34,090 nucleotides of DNA from Streptacidiphilus anmyonensis (GTDB lineage: Bacteria; Actinomycetota; Actinomycetes; Streptomycetales; Streptomycetaceae): NCBI RefSeq assembly GCF_000787855.1, contig NZ_BBPQ01000032.1, forward strand, positions 52,369-86,458, read 5' to 3'. The notes beneath the pieces are model-generated. The model had not been told where the DNA came from, did not search any database, and saw nothing but the letters and a program-made list of their open reading frames with translations. Below are positions 7,318-13,958 of this stretch, piece by piece (positions within the stretch are counted from its first letter, which is position 1; every line of letters begins with the position of its first letter). A program made the position numbers and the translations under genes.

Positions 7318-7524
7318 TCACTCCCCCGGCCACTGGCCGGGGTGGTCCCACCAGGCCACCAGCTCGCTGTCGTACGGATCCTCGCCCGGATAGTCCTCCT
7401 CCATCCGCTCCTCGAACTCACGCCGCGACATCGGGACGTGGTGCGCTCCGTAGAAGGAGATCAGCCGGTACTGGTGGTCGTCCGCATACGGTCCGACCTG
7501 CACCGGGGGCTCGGTTTCGCTCAT
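7318..7524 (-). CDS. Small acidic protein of unknown function
   Basis: The 68-residue protein begins MSETEPPVQVGPYADDHQ and ends DSELVAWWDHPGQWPGE. It is acidic and rich in aromatic residues, with no membrane segment or signal. I do not recognise its family. A GTG two codons upstream (7530) is an alternative start; I use the ATG at 7524, as neither has a strong ribosome site. Its end lies only 25 bp from the end of the convergent hydrolase gene. It is probably a real small gene because the sequence shows alternating structured segments, but support is limited to composition. Confidence 0.6.
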   Translation of the reverse strand: MSETEPPVQVGPYADDHQYRLISFYGAHHVPMSRREFEERMEEDYPGEDPYDSELVAWWDHPGQWPGE

Positions 7525-7629
7525 GAGCACAGCGTGCGTCGGGGCCGGTCACGCCGCCACCCGAGTGGCGGCGTCCTCCTGCCCGTCGCAAGGTGGGAGG
7601 ACCGCACATCCGGGAGGAGTGTTTCCACC

Positions 7630-7833
7630 ATGAGCGTTCTCGACAAGGTCAAAGGCATGCTCAAGGGCCACGAGAGTCAGGCCTCGAAGGGCGTGGACAA
7701 GGCCGGCGACCTGATCGACGAGAAGACCGGTGGCAAGTACGCCAGCCAGGTCGACACAGCCCAGGACCAGGCGAAGAAGCAACTCGGCGTCGACGACCCG
7801 ACGCCCCCGGCGGACGGCGGCCAGTCGGCCTGA
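7630..7833 (+). CDS. MT0933-like antitoxin family protein
   Basis: The 67-residue product begins MSVLDKVKGMLKGHESQASK and continues GVDKAGDLIDEKTGGKY, a pattern I recognise from the MT0933-like antitoxin family (PF14013), common in Streptomyces and Mycobacterium. It is a small, charged, helical, probably flexible protein. A strong GGAGGAG (7613-7619) lies 10 nt before the ATG. No toxin gene adjoins it, so the antitoxin name is by family only; in streptomycetes these proteins may have another role, such as stress response. A long perfect hairpin follows the stop codon, so it is a single-gene transcript. Confidence 0.8.
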   Translation: MSVLDKVKGMLKGHESQASKGVDKAGDLIDEKTGGKYASQVDTAQDQAKKQLGVDDPTPPADGGQSA

Positions 7834-7848
7834 CGGCCTGACGGCCAC

Positions 7849-7902
7849 GCCGAAGCCCCGCGCCCGCGGAGCCCTGTGCTCCGGGCAGCGCGGGGCTTCG
7901 GC
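7849..7902 (+). terminator. Strong hairpin terminator after the antitoxin-like gene
   Basis: Bases 7849-7863 and 7888-7902 are perfect inverted copies (15-bp stem, core GAAGCCCCGCGC) with a 24-nt loop, beginning 16 bp after the stop codon. GC-rich stems without a U-tract are typical intrinsic terminators in streptomycetes. Confidence 0.8.
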
Positions 7903-8193
7903 CGTTCCACGGCCGGGTCGCCGGAACGCGACGACCGCCGGTCGCGAGGGCACCTGACGTACTGATGGGCCCTGACGTTCTGAGGGCCGGACGCTCGGAG
8001 GGCCGGACACTCGGAGGGCCGGACGCGAAGACTCGGATGCGCGGCCCCCGACGGACCGCCCGACCTCCTTCGACCCGCGCGCGAGGGTCGGGGTGCGGCC
8101 CGTCCCCCGTCTCTGCGTCCCCGCGTCTCCACGCCGGTCCTACGCACCCGAGCCCGCATCGCGGACCAGGTTCCCGAGCGGGGGCCCGACGGA
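7903..8193. other. Gene-free stretch left of the Clp-N gene
   Basis: Together with the terminator before it, this makes about 360 bp without a gene. Apart from the 16-bp tandem repeat I see only GC-rich sequence with no convincing frame, ribosome site or promoter. It separates two converging transcripts. Confidence 0.5.
7982..8025. repeat. 16-bp tandem repeat, about 2.75 copies
   Basis: Units GAGGGCCGGACGCTCG, GAGGGCCGGACACTCG and a partial GAGGGCCGGACG run head to tail. A more decayed copy can be seen just upstream. It lies in a gene-free stretch. Confidence 0.75.
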
Positions 8194-8712
8194 CTACCGG
8201 TTGCCCGCGCGCTCCGCGCCGTGCGCGGCGCAGCGCTGGACCACCGCCGAAGGATCGATCCCCGCACCGCGCAGGATCTCCGCCGCACGGGAGTCCGGGA
8301 CCGTGGCCAGCTCGCGCAGCAGATCGAGCACCGACCCGCCGCCGCCCCTGGCCGCACGCCCGAGCGCGCCCGCGGCGGTCGCGCTCCAGGCCAACCCCGC
8401 CGAACGCTCCCGCTCGCGGTCGGCGACCCCCTCACCGAAGCGCCACAGGCGCCCGAAGCCGATGCTGCGCTGGACCAGATACCCCATCAGGCGCGTCGCC
8501 TGCATCGGCAGTGGAGCGGCGACGCCGAGCGCGGAGTCGTCCGTCTCCAGCAGCGCGTGCAGCAGGTGGCCGGTGTCGACCTCCGGATCCCCGGCGCGCA
8601 GCGCGCGCCGTCGAGCGCGCGCGGCGACCACGGCGAGCATGCCGACGAGGGCGGGTTCCTCCCGATGCGCGGACGCCGACGTCGCGGCGACGCGGAGGGG
8701 TTCTGGACGCAA
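8194..8712 (-). CDS. Clp-N domain protein (ClpA/ClpC N-terminal-like repeats)
   Basis: The core (REEPALVGMLAVVAARARRRALRAGDPEVDTGHLLHALLETDDSALGV, then SVLDLLRELATVPDSRAAEILRGAGID) matches the Clp amino-terminal domain, here present as two related helical repeats without any AAA+ ATPase part. Such free-standing Clp-N proteins are common in streptomycetes and may act as adaptors or compete with ClpC for partners. No standard start lies before the domain except a TTG at 8712, which has GGTGGAG 5 nt upstream and gives 172 residues, the usual size. The ATG at 8640 would remove the start of the first repeat. The frame stays open much further upstream but has no family similarity there. Confidence 0.75.
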   Translation of the reverse strand: MRPEPLRVAATSASAHREEPALVGMLAVVAARARRRALRAGDPEVDTGHLLHALLETDDSALGVAAPLPMQATRLMGYLVQRSIGFGRLWRFGEGVADRERERSAGLAWSATAAGALGRAARGGGGSVLDLLRELATVPDSRAAEILRGAGIDPSAVVQRCAAHGAERAGNR

Positions 8713-9191
8713 AAGGTCTCCACCACAAGGTCGAGCGGAAGGAGGACACGGCCCGGCGACGGGCCTGGAACGGCCGGGACGGGCCGTTGCAGCAGTTGGT
8801 GCGCAGGGCGGGTCGGACCCAGCGATCCGGCGGACGGCGGGATCCGAAGCGTGGTCCGGTGAGGGGCCGCCCGGGAAGTGTGCTGCGCAGGGTGACCATT
8901 CGTCAACCCACAGATACGATCTTCCCATCGCCCCGCCGGGCTGTCGCGCCACCCCGCGCGCCACCCCGCGCGCCACCCCGCGGTTGACCAGCGTCGGCGC
9001 TCGGGGCGTGCGGGGCGCGTGCCATGGGCGCGCGGACGCGTCCGCAGGCGTGCACTCCTCGGTGGCAATCCCGCTCGGCTGTTCGGCTGCAACCTCCACG
9101 GCCTCCGGACCGTCGAACACTTCACGGGGTCATCACCCGTCACGCGCACAACCGGCAAGCCAGCGATCCAGCGATCCACAGGAGCCGTCAG
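8713..9191. other. Divergent intergenic region with repeats, no gene seen
   Basis: This 479-bp region separates the Clp-N gene from the HAD gene. It holds a perfect 12-bp triplicate repeat (8945-8982), a 14-bp palindrome GCGGACGCGTCCGC (9032-9045) and a duplicated CCAGCGAT near 9161-9176. TTGACG on the minus strand near 8912 could be a -35 but lacks a clear -10. No coding frame convinces me. Confidence 0.5.
8945..8982. repeat. Exact 12-bp tandem repeat x3
   Basis: CGCGCCACCCCG is repeated three times without mismatch (8945-8956, 8957-8968, 8969-8980) plus two further bases. Exact identity suggests recent expansion by slippage. Confidence 0.85.
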
Positions 9192-9740
9192 CTGACCACT
9201 CTCCCCCCGCCCGCCAAGCCGCTGCTCTACCTCGACGTGGACGGCGTGCTGAACCCCGTCTGCCCGCACCCGGCCAGCGGCTACACCCGGCATCGGCTGC
9301 TCCGCAGCGAGGTGCTGCTCAGCCCGGCGCACGGCGCGTGGCTGCGGGAGCTGTCGGAGGTCTACGAGTTGGCCTGGGCGAGCACCTGGGAAGCCTGGGC
9401 CAACCAGTGCATCGCGCCGCTCCTCGGGATCCCCGATCTGCCGTGGGTCGCCTGCGGGGGCGCGAAATCCGCCGCGCCGGACGGGGACTTCGCCCCGATC
9501 GTGCGGCACGCGGCGGGACGGCCGTTCGCCTGGGTGGACGACCTGATCCCGCCGCGCCTGCTGCGCCGCTACGCGGACCGCAGCGATGTGCTGCTGTTGC
9601 CGGTCGAGCCGGGGCAGGGCCTGCGCCGCCGCCACGTCGACCGGTTGCTGTCACGGCCACCACGGGCCGCGCGCGTCAGCTCCGGTCCTCCGGGGTCGCG
9701 TCCGTCGGAGCCTGCTCCGAGTCCGCGTCGGCCAGGATGA
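9192..9740 (+). CDS. Small HAD-superfamily protein
   Basis: The protein (about 182 residues) has the HAD motif I sequence LLYLDVDGVLNP close to its N-terminus, a serine/threonine-bearing motif II segment (ELAWASTWEAWAN) and a late acidic motif (FAWVDDLIPP), matching the compact HAD domain often annotated as related to Swiss-Army-Knife RNA repair proteins. It is probably a small phosphatase-like enzyme of unknown substrate. No ATG, GTG or TTG lies suitably near motif I; AGGAG at 9180-9184 sits 7 nt before an in-frame CTG at 9192, which I take as the start. An ATG far upstream (9024) would add 56 unstructured residues without a ribosome site. Its 3' end overlaps the PadR gene by 65 bp, tail to tail. 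Confidence 0.78.
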   Translation: MTTLPPPAKPLLYLDVDGVLNPVCPHPASGYTRHRLLRSEVLLSPAHGAWLRELSEVYELAWASTWEAWANQCIAPLLGIPDLPWVACGGAKSAAPDGDFAPIVRHAAGRPFAWVDDLIPPRLLRRYADRSDVLLLPVEPGQGLRRRHVDRLLSRPPRAARVSSGPPGSRPSEPAPSPRRPG

Positions 9741-10332
9741 GGTAGAGCCGCTTGCGCGTGTCCGCGAGGACGGCGAGCGCCTTGGCGCGCTGCTCGGGCG
9801 TCCCGGTCATCACGACCTGGCGCACGGCGTCCTTGACGGCGCCGCCGGCCCGGCCGAACTCCCGGACGGCCTCCCAGTGTTCGCCCTGTCCGGCCTCCTC
9901 CCAGGGGGCCTCCGAGCCCTGCTCGGCCTCGGCCCGCCCGGTCTCGGTGAGCGAGAACAGCTTCTTGCCGCCGCTCTCCTGACTGGTGATCAGGCCCTCC
10001 TCGTCGAGCATCTGCAGCGTGGGGTAGACCGAACCGGGGCTCGGCCGCCAGCTGCCGCCGGAGCGCTCCGCGATCTCGCGGATCATCTCGTAGCCGTGCA
10101 TCGGGCGCTCCTTGAGCAGCGCGAGCAGCGACGCCCGCACATCCCCACGCCGCGCCCGGCCACCGGGACCGCGTCCCCTGCCGCCACGGCCCTTGTGCCC
10201 CCACGGCCCGAACGGCGGCGGCCCGAACGGCCCCGGCCCCCCGAACCCGGGCGGCCCGAACTCGCCGAAGGCGGGTCGGCCGGGGGTCCTTGCGTTGTTG
10301 TTCCTCGGATCGAAGTGGTGTCGGGTTCGCAT
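9676..10332 (-). CDS. PadR family transcriptional regulator
   Basis: The 218-residue protein has a Gly/Pro-rich N-terminal tail (about residues 1-58), then the PadR winged helix (GDVRASLLALLKERPMHGYEMI, SPGSVYPTLQMLDEEGLI, KKLFSLTETGRAE) and a helical dimerisation domain. PadR proteins repress detoxification or transport genes and their own gene, and release DNA on binding small phenolics or drugs. The ATG at 10332 has AAGGAG 7 nt upstream; an ATG 8 codons earlier lacks one. The upstream region carries two dyads that could be its operator. The 3' end overlaps the convergent HAD gene by 65 bp. The Gly/Pro tail is common in streptomycete members. Confidence 0.9.
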   Translation of the reverse strand: MRTRHHFDPRNNNARTPGRPAFGEFGPPGFGGPGPFGPPPFGPWGHKGRGGRGRGPGGRARRGDVRASLLALLKERPMHGYEMIREIAERSGGSWRPSPGSVYPTLQMLDEEGLITSQESGGKKLFSLTETGRAEAEQGSEAPWEEAGQGEHWEAVREFGRAGGAVKDAVRQVVMTGTPEQRAKALAVLADTRKRLYLILADADSEQAPTDATPEDRS

Positions 10333-10373
10333 GATCGAACTCCTTCTTTGAGACATGAATGACTGACATCACC

Positions 10374-10391
10374 GACAGTCTTGCGACTGTC
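10374..10391. promoter_or_regulatory. Inverted repeat GACAGTC/GACTGTC upstream of padR-like gene
   Basis: GACAGTC (10374-10380) and GACTGTC (10385-10391) form a perfect 7-bp inverted repeat with a 4-nt spacer, about 40 bp before the PadR start. It could be an operator or a hairpin in the leader. Confidence 0.5.
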
Positions 10392-10402
10392 TCGATGCAT
10401 CA

Positions 10403-10412
10403 ACGATATATC
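10403..10412. promoter_or_regulatory. Palindrome CGATATATCG in AT-rich region, candidate PadR operator/promoter
   Basis: This perfect 10-bp palindrome is the most AT-rich word between the two genes. TATATC on the minus strand could serve as a -10. PadR-family proteins autoregulate through AT-rich palindromes near their promoters, so this is the more likely operator of the two dyads here. Inference. Confidence 0.5.
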
Positions 10413-10477
10413 GGTAACTGTCGCAGGGCAAGGCCCTCCGAGGTTCGGCCACCACCACCCCTGCCCACCCCTCGGGG

Positions 10478-11569
10478 CTAGAACGGGCCCAGGTGCGGGT
10501 AGGCCGGGAGGCCGTCGTAGACGGCACGGAGCCAGGGGCTGCGCACGGCCGGGAGACGGGCGAGGGTGTGCCGGAAGACGCCCCAGGCCGGTCGGAAGAG
10601 CGAGCGGGGGTGGAGCGGAAGCGGGTCGTCGCGCTGGACGCCGGGCGGCAGGCCGCCCGTGACCGGGAGGCGCGAGAGGTCCCGCGCGAAGGCGAGGTGG
10701 AGCCAGACCTCGGCGGCGAGGGGAACCGTCGCGACGCGAGAGCCTGCACCCGGTGGGGACCAGGTGCGGCCGGTCTGGGGGTGGCGCGGGACGAGGAGGA
10801 TGTCCGCCTGCGCATCAGGGACGCCCGGCCCGCCCAGCGCGACGGTTCGCGTCGCCGAAGCGGCTCTCGAACCGGCTGCCGAAGCGCCTGCCGGACCGGC
10901 CGCCCGGCCGACCGCACGGCCGGCCGGCAGGAGCCGATCGCAGGCGCGCCCGAAGCACGTGGTGAGAAGGCCCGGGGGAAGGGACACGAGCGCACCCGCC
11001 GAGGCCGCGAAAAGGTGGGCCAGCGACGCGCCGACCGCCGCCTCCCACCGGCCGTCCCAGTAGCCCGACGCGTCGAGCGGCGGCACGTCCGCGTACTCGT
11101 CCCGCAGGAAGTCCCACGGTACCGGCCGAGGTTCCAAGCCCCGGCCCGGCCCCGCCACGCGTCGCACCGCGGAGGGTCGGAGTCGGACCTCCTGCCAGTA
11201 CGAGCAGTCGTCGACACGTACGGCGACGGGGAGGCCGCAGGCCGCGCACGCGAGGTTGGGGCCGTCGTAGTCCGCCAGGCCGAGGCAGTAGCCGTCGAGG
11301 CGGTCGGGGATGAAGACCGTGCCCCGCGTGTCCCCCGGCGCGAGGACGACCGCGCCGGGTTCGCCGCAGGACAGCCGGGCGACCGGTGCGAAGACGCCGC
11401 GCTCGGCCGCCTCCGCCTCCCCGATCTCGTCCCAACTGCGCCACGGCTGCCCGGACGGCTCGGGATCGACGGCGTAGGTGCCCGCGCCCATCAGCGGCGG
11501 CAGGAAGTCGTGTTGATGCATGTGGTGTGCGTGGTCGGGCAGCGCGACCCGCGAGACCGGCGCGGTCAA
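10478..11569 (-). CDS. Zinc-ribbon protein of unknown function (true start probably upstream)
   Basis: The protein, at least 363 residues, belongs to an unnamed actinomycete family. It has HHMHQHDFLPPLM near the start, TYAVDPEPSGQPWRSW, VVLAPGDTRGTVFIPD and a knuckle ACAACGLPV. The matching first knuckle, CAGCG, lies in the same frame just upstream of the first standard start (TTG at 11569). A frame extension of 13 codons back to an ATC at 11606-11608 would restore the complete zinc ribbon, and GGAGG sits 4 nt before that codon. So the listed start probably truncates the protein. The middle (about residues 225-255) is Ala/Gly/Arg-rich low-complexity sequence. Two dyads lie upstream. Function is unknown. 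Confidence 0.7.
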   Translation of the reverse strand: MTAPVSRVALPDHAHHMHQHDFLPPLMGAGTYAVDPEPSGQPWRSWDEIGEAEAAERGVFAPVARLSCGEPGAVVLAPGDTRGTVFIPDRLDGYCLGLADYDGPNLACAACGLPVAVRVDDCSYWQEVRLRPSAVRRVAGPGRGLEPRPVPWDFLRDEYADVPPLDASGYWDGRWEAAVGASLAHLFAASAGALVSLPPGLLTTCFGRACDRLLPAGRAVGRAAGPAGASAAGSRAASATRTVALGGPGVPDAQADILLVPRHPQTGRTWSPPGAGSRVATVPLAAEVWLHLAFARDLSRLPVTGGLPPGVQRDDPLPLHPRSLFRPAWGVFRHTLARLPAVRSPWLRAVYDGLPAYPHLGPF

Positions 11570-11628
11570 CGCCGCCCCGCACCCCGCACAGACGAAGACC
11601 TCGGTGATGCACCCTCCCTGGCTGACCC

Positions 11629-11647
11629 GTCAGTCAGGGCGACTGAC
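11629..11647. promoter_or_regulatory. Inverted repeat GTCAGTC/GACTGAC
   Basis: Perfect 7-bp arms with a 5-nt spacer, just upstream of the zinc-ribbon gene and downstream of the LacI gene. It could be a terminator for the LacI gene or an operator for the next gene. Confidence 0.5.
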
Positions 11648-11657
11648 GAGGCGTTCG

Positions 11658-11673
11658 ATCAGAGGCCTCTGAT
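11658..11673. promoter_or_regulatory. Perfect 16-bp palindrome ATCAGAGGCCTCTGAT
   Basis: This uninterrupted palindrome has the even symmetry and length of LacI-family operators. It lies 45 bp after the LacI stop codon and 50 bp before the zinc-ribbon gene start. Operator role is inference; that the LacI protein is the binder is a guess from proximity. Confidence 0.55.
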
Positions 11674-11718
11674 GATGGGGAGGCGGCCGATGTCCGCGCC
11701 AGTGCATTTCGCACGGCG

Positions 11719-12837
11719 TCAGCTCAGCGGCGGCCCGACGGGGGCGCCGCAGGAGGAGCGGACGACGAGCTCCGGGGGGAGCAGGCGGGACTCGGCCGAT
11801 CCCCCGGCGAGAGTGCGCAGCAGTTCGCGGACCGCGACGCGTCCCTGCTCGGCCATCGGGGAACGGACGGTCGTCAGCGCCACCGGCAGCTCCGCGGCGA
11901 CGGGCATGTCGTTGTAGCCGATCAGGGCCAGGTCCTCGCCCAGGCGCAGGCCGAGGTCGCGGGCCGCGCCCATCGCGCCGATGGCGGCGAGGTCGTTGAC
12001 GGCGAAGAGGGCGGTGGGCCGCGGACCGGGCCCGCCGAGGAGGGCGGTCGCGGCCTCGCGGCCGCCCGCGGTGTCGAAGCGGCAGTGGTGGACGCGGTGG
12101 GCGGGCAGGGGCAGGCCGGCCTCCCGGTAGCGCTCGGCGAAGCCGAGCGCGCGGTCCGCGCCGGTGCTGGCGAAGGACTCGCCGGCCACGACCGCCACCT
12201 CGCGGTGGCCGAGCGCCAGCAGCCGCTCGGCGGCGAGCCGGCCGCCGAGGTGGTCGTCGCAGGTGACGGCCGGGTGCTCGGGACCGGCATGGCGGTTGAC
12301 CAGGACGTAGGGGGTGCCGTGCAGCTTCGGGTGGTCCAGGGCCGCGCCGTCGAGGTGCGCGTCGCCGATGATCACGCCGTCGACCCGCCGCCCCAGCACC
12401 ATCGCGATGCGCTGGCGTTGGGTGGCGGGATCGTCGTGGGTGTTGGTGACGAAGACGGACAGGCCGTGCTCGGTCGCCTCCTCCTCGATGCCCTCGTAGA
12501 TGGTGGCGACGACGATCTCCGACAGACGCGGGAAGAGCACCCCCAGGAGGTTGCTGCGCCGGGTCCGGAGGCTGGCGGCGTACGGGTCTGGGCGGTAGCC
12601 GAGGCGGTCGGCCAGCTCGCGGATGCGCTGCGCGGTCTGCGGCGCCGCCGCGGGCCTGGCGCCCGCCCCGGTCGAGCCGTTGAGCACCCGGGAGACGGTC
12701 GAGACGTGCAGGCCCAGCTCCCGGGCGAGGTCCTGCAGCGTCACCGGAGCCGGAGCCGGAGCCGGAGTCGGGGTGGTCGGGGTCGGAGCCGGAGCCGGGG
12801 TCGGGGTCGGAGCCGCGCCGCCACGTTCGTCCGCCAT
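11719..12837 (-). CDS. LacI family transcriptional regulator
   Basis: The 372-residue protein has a LacI helix-turn-helix at about residues 32-54 (VTLQDLARELGLHVSTVSRVLNG), a hinge (ADRLGYRPDPYAASLRTRRSNLLGVL) and a periplasmic-binding-protein-like sensor domain with the usual VDGVII, ALFAVNDLAAIGAM and LIGYNDMP segments. It should bind DNA as a dimer and respond to a sugar. Two features are unusual: an N-terminal tail of Pro/Thr/Ala repeats coded by a hexanucleotide repeat (12742-12818), and extra residues (STGAGARPAAAPQ) after the first recognition unit, lengthening the linker to the hinge helix. No sugar-uptake operon is adjacent. The sugar porter is 9 kb away, so a link is not supported. 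Confidence 0.88.
   Translation of the reverse strand: MADERGGAAPTPTPAPAPTPTTPTPAPAPAPVTLQDLARELGLHVSTVSRVLNGSTGAGARPAAAPQTAQRIRELADRLGYRPDPYAASLRTRRSNLLGVLFPRLSEIVVATIYEGIEEEATEHGLSVFVTNTHDDPATQRQRIAMVLGRRVDGVIIGDAHLDGAALDHPKLHGTPYVLVNRHAGPEHPAVTCDDHLGGRLAAERLLALGHREVAVVAGESFASTGADRALGFAERYREAGLPLPAHRVHHCRFDTAGGREAATALLGGPGPRPTALFAVNDLAAIGAMGAARDLGLRLGEDLALIGYNDMPVAAELPVALTTVRSPMAEQGRVAVRELLRTLAGGSAESRLLPPELVVRSSCGAPVGPPLS
12742..12818. repeat. Imperfect hexanucleotide repeat inside the LacI gene
   Basis: Repeated CCGGAG, GTCGGG and CCGGGG units cover about 77 bp and code for the alternating Pro/Thr/Ala tail before the HTH. A six-base unit keeps the frame when copies are gained or lost. Confidence 0.7.
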
Positions 12838-12987
12838 CCGCGTCGCCCACCCTCGTCGTCGTCACCGGAACCGGTCGGCGCGTGCCCGCACAGAGGCGAC
12901 AGCCCGGCCGTGACGCATTCTCTCGCGGGCGACGACGGCGGCGCACGACGCAGTCGTGATCCGAACAGCCGCGCCGGCTCCACTCGA

Positions 12988-12993
12988 TAGGCT
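12988..12993 (+). promoter_or_regulatory. Candidate -10 (TAGGCT) of a leaderless promoter for the PhzF-like gene
   Basis: TAGGCT ends 6 nt before the ATG at 13000, so the transcript should begin at the start codon. No Shine-Dalgarno is present, in agreement. Confidence 0.5.
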
Positions 12994-12999
12994 CCCGAC

Positions 13000-13842
13000 A
13001 TGCGAATCAGGATCATCGACGCGTTCACCGACGTCCCCTTCGCGGGCAATCCCGCCGCCGTCTGCCTGCTGCCGGAGGGGCCCTGGCCGGACGAGGGCTG
13101 GATGGCGCGCCTCGGCGCGGAGATGAACCTGTCGGAGACCGCGTTCGTGCGCCCCGTCGAACCCGGCCGATGGGCGATCCGCTGGTTCACGCCCGCCGTC
13201 GAGGTGGACCTCTGCGGGCATGCGACGCTGGCCGCCGCGCACGCGCTGGCGGCCGACGGGCTGGTCGCAGCGGGCGGGGAGGCGGTGTTCGACTCCAACA
13301 GCGGTCCGCTGCGCGCGCGGACCGGCGAGGACGGGCGCATCACGCTGGACTTCCCCGCCAACCCGCCCAAGCCCGGCACGGCCCCCGACGCGCTCGCGGA
13401 GGCGCTCGGCTCGGACGCGTGGATCGGCGTGTGGGAGACCGGCGCGCTGGGCGATCTGATGCTGGAGTTCATCGACGAGGGCTCGGTGCGCGCCCTGCGC
13501 CCCGACCACACCCGGCTCGCGGCCCTGGTCGACGTCGGCATCCCGCGCGGCGTGATCGTCACCGCCCGCGCCGACGATCCCGAGGCGAGCGGCTACGACT
13601 TCGTCTCCCGCTGGTTCGGCACGGGCGTCGACGTCGGCGAGGACCCGGTGACCGGCAGCGCGCACACCGCGCTCACGCCGCTGTGGGCGGCGCACCTGAA
13701 CCGGGACACCCTCGTGGGCCGTCAGGTGTCCCGGCGTGGCGGGACGATCGGGCTGCACCTGGAGGGCGACCGCGTGCTGCTCACCGGCAGGGCGGTGACC
13801 GTGCTCGACGGCACGCTGAGCGAGGCCGCCGCCCGCCCCTGA
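13000..13842 (+). CDS. PhzF family isomerase/epimerase
   Basis: This 280-residue protein matches the PhzF family (diaminopimelate-epimerase fold): MRIRIIDAFTDVPFAGNPAAVCLL at the N-terminus, NLSETAFV with the catalytic Glu at residue 46, LCGHATLAAAHAL, and GEDPVTGSAHTAL near residues 213-225. PhzF itself isomerises dihydro-hydroxyanthranilate in phenazine synthesis; most genomic homologues, like this one, stand alone without phenazine genes and their substrates are unknown. The ATG follows a TAGGCT promoter element by 6 nt with no ribosome site, pointing to a leaderless message. It diverges from the LacI gene with 162 bp between starts. Confidence 0.9.
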   Translation: MRIRIIDAFTDVPFAGNPAAVCLLPEGPWPDEGWMARLGAEMNLSETAFVRPVEPGRWAIRWFTPAVEVDLCGHATLAAAHALAADGLVAAGGEAVFDSNSGPLRARTGEDGRITLDFPANPPKPGTAPDALAEALGSDAWIGVWETGALGDLMLEFIDEGSVRALRPDHTRLAALVDVGIPRGVIVTARADDPEASGYDFVSRWFGTGVDVGEDPVTGSAHTALTPLWAAHLNRDTLVGRQVSRRGGTIGLHLEGDRVLLTGRAVTVLDGTLSEAAARP

Positions 13843-13883
13843 CGCACGCCGCGCCGGCGCACCTCAGGTCCCGGCGGGTCGGG

Positions 13884-13958
13884 CCACCTCCGGTCGGGCC
13901 ATGCCAGGTCAGGCCATGCCAGGCCGGGTCACGTCAGGCCGGGTCACGTCAGGTCGGC
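13884..13958. repeat. Degenerate 15-bp tandem repeat, about 5 copies
   Basis: Five consecutive 15-bp units can be aligned, among them CCATGCCAGGTCAGG, CCATGCCAGGCCGGG and TCACGTCAGGCCGGG. They fill the gap between PhzF and the CPBP gene and reach into the last codons of the latter. Confidence 0.75.

Noticed and set aside
7630-7833. A complete toxin-antitoxin module
   Set aside because: The protein belongs to an antitoxin-named family, but no toxin-like gene adjoins it; the neighbours are convergent or separated by a terminator.
7982-8025. CRISPR-like array
   Set aside because: The 16-bp units are directly tandem, without unique spacers, and no cas gene is present.
13000-13842. Phenazine biosynthesis locus
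   Set aside because: Only the PhzF-like isomerase is present. No other phz gene is nearby, and lone PhzF homologues are common.
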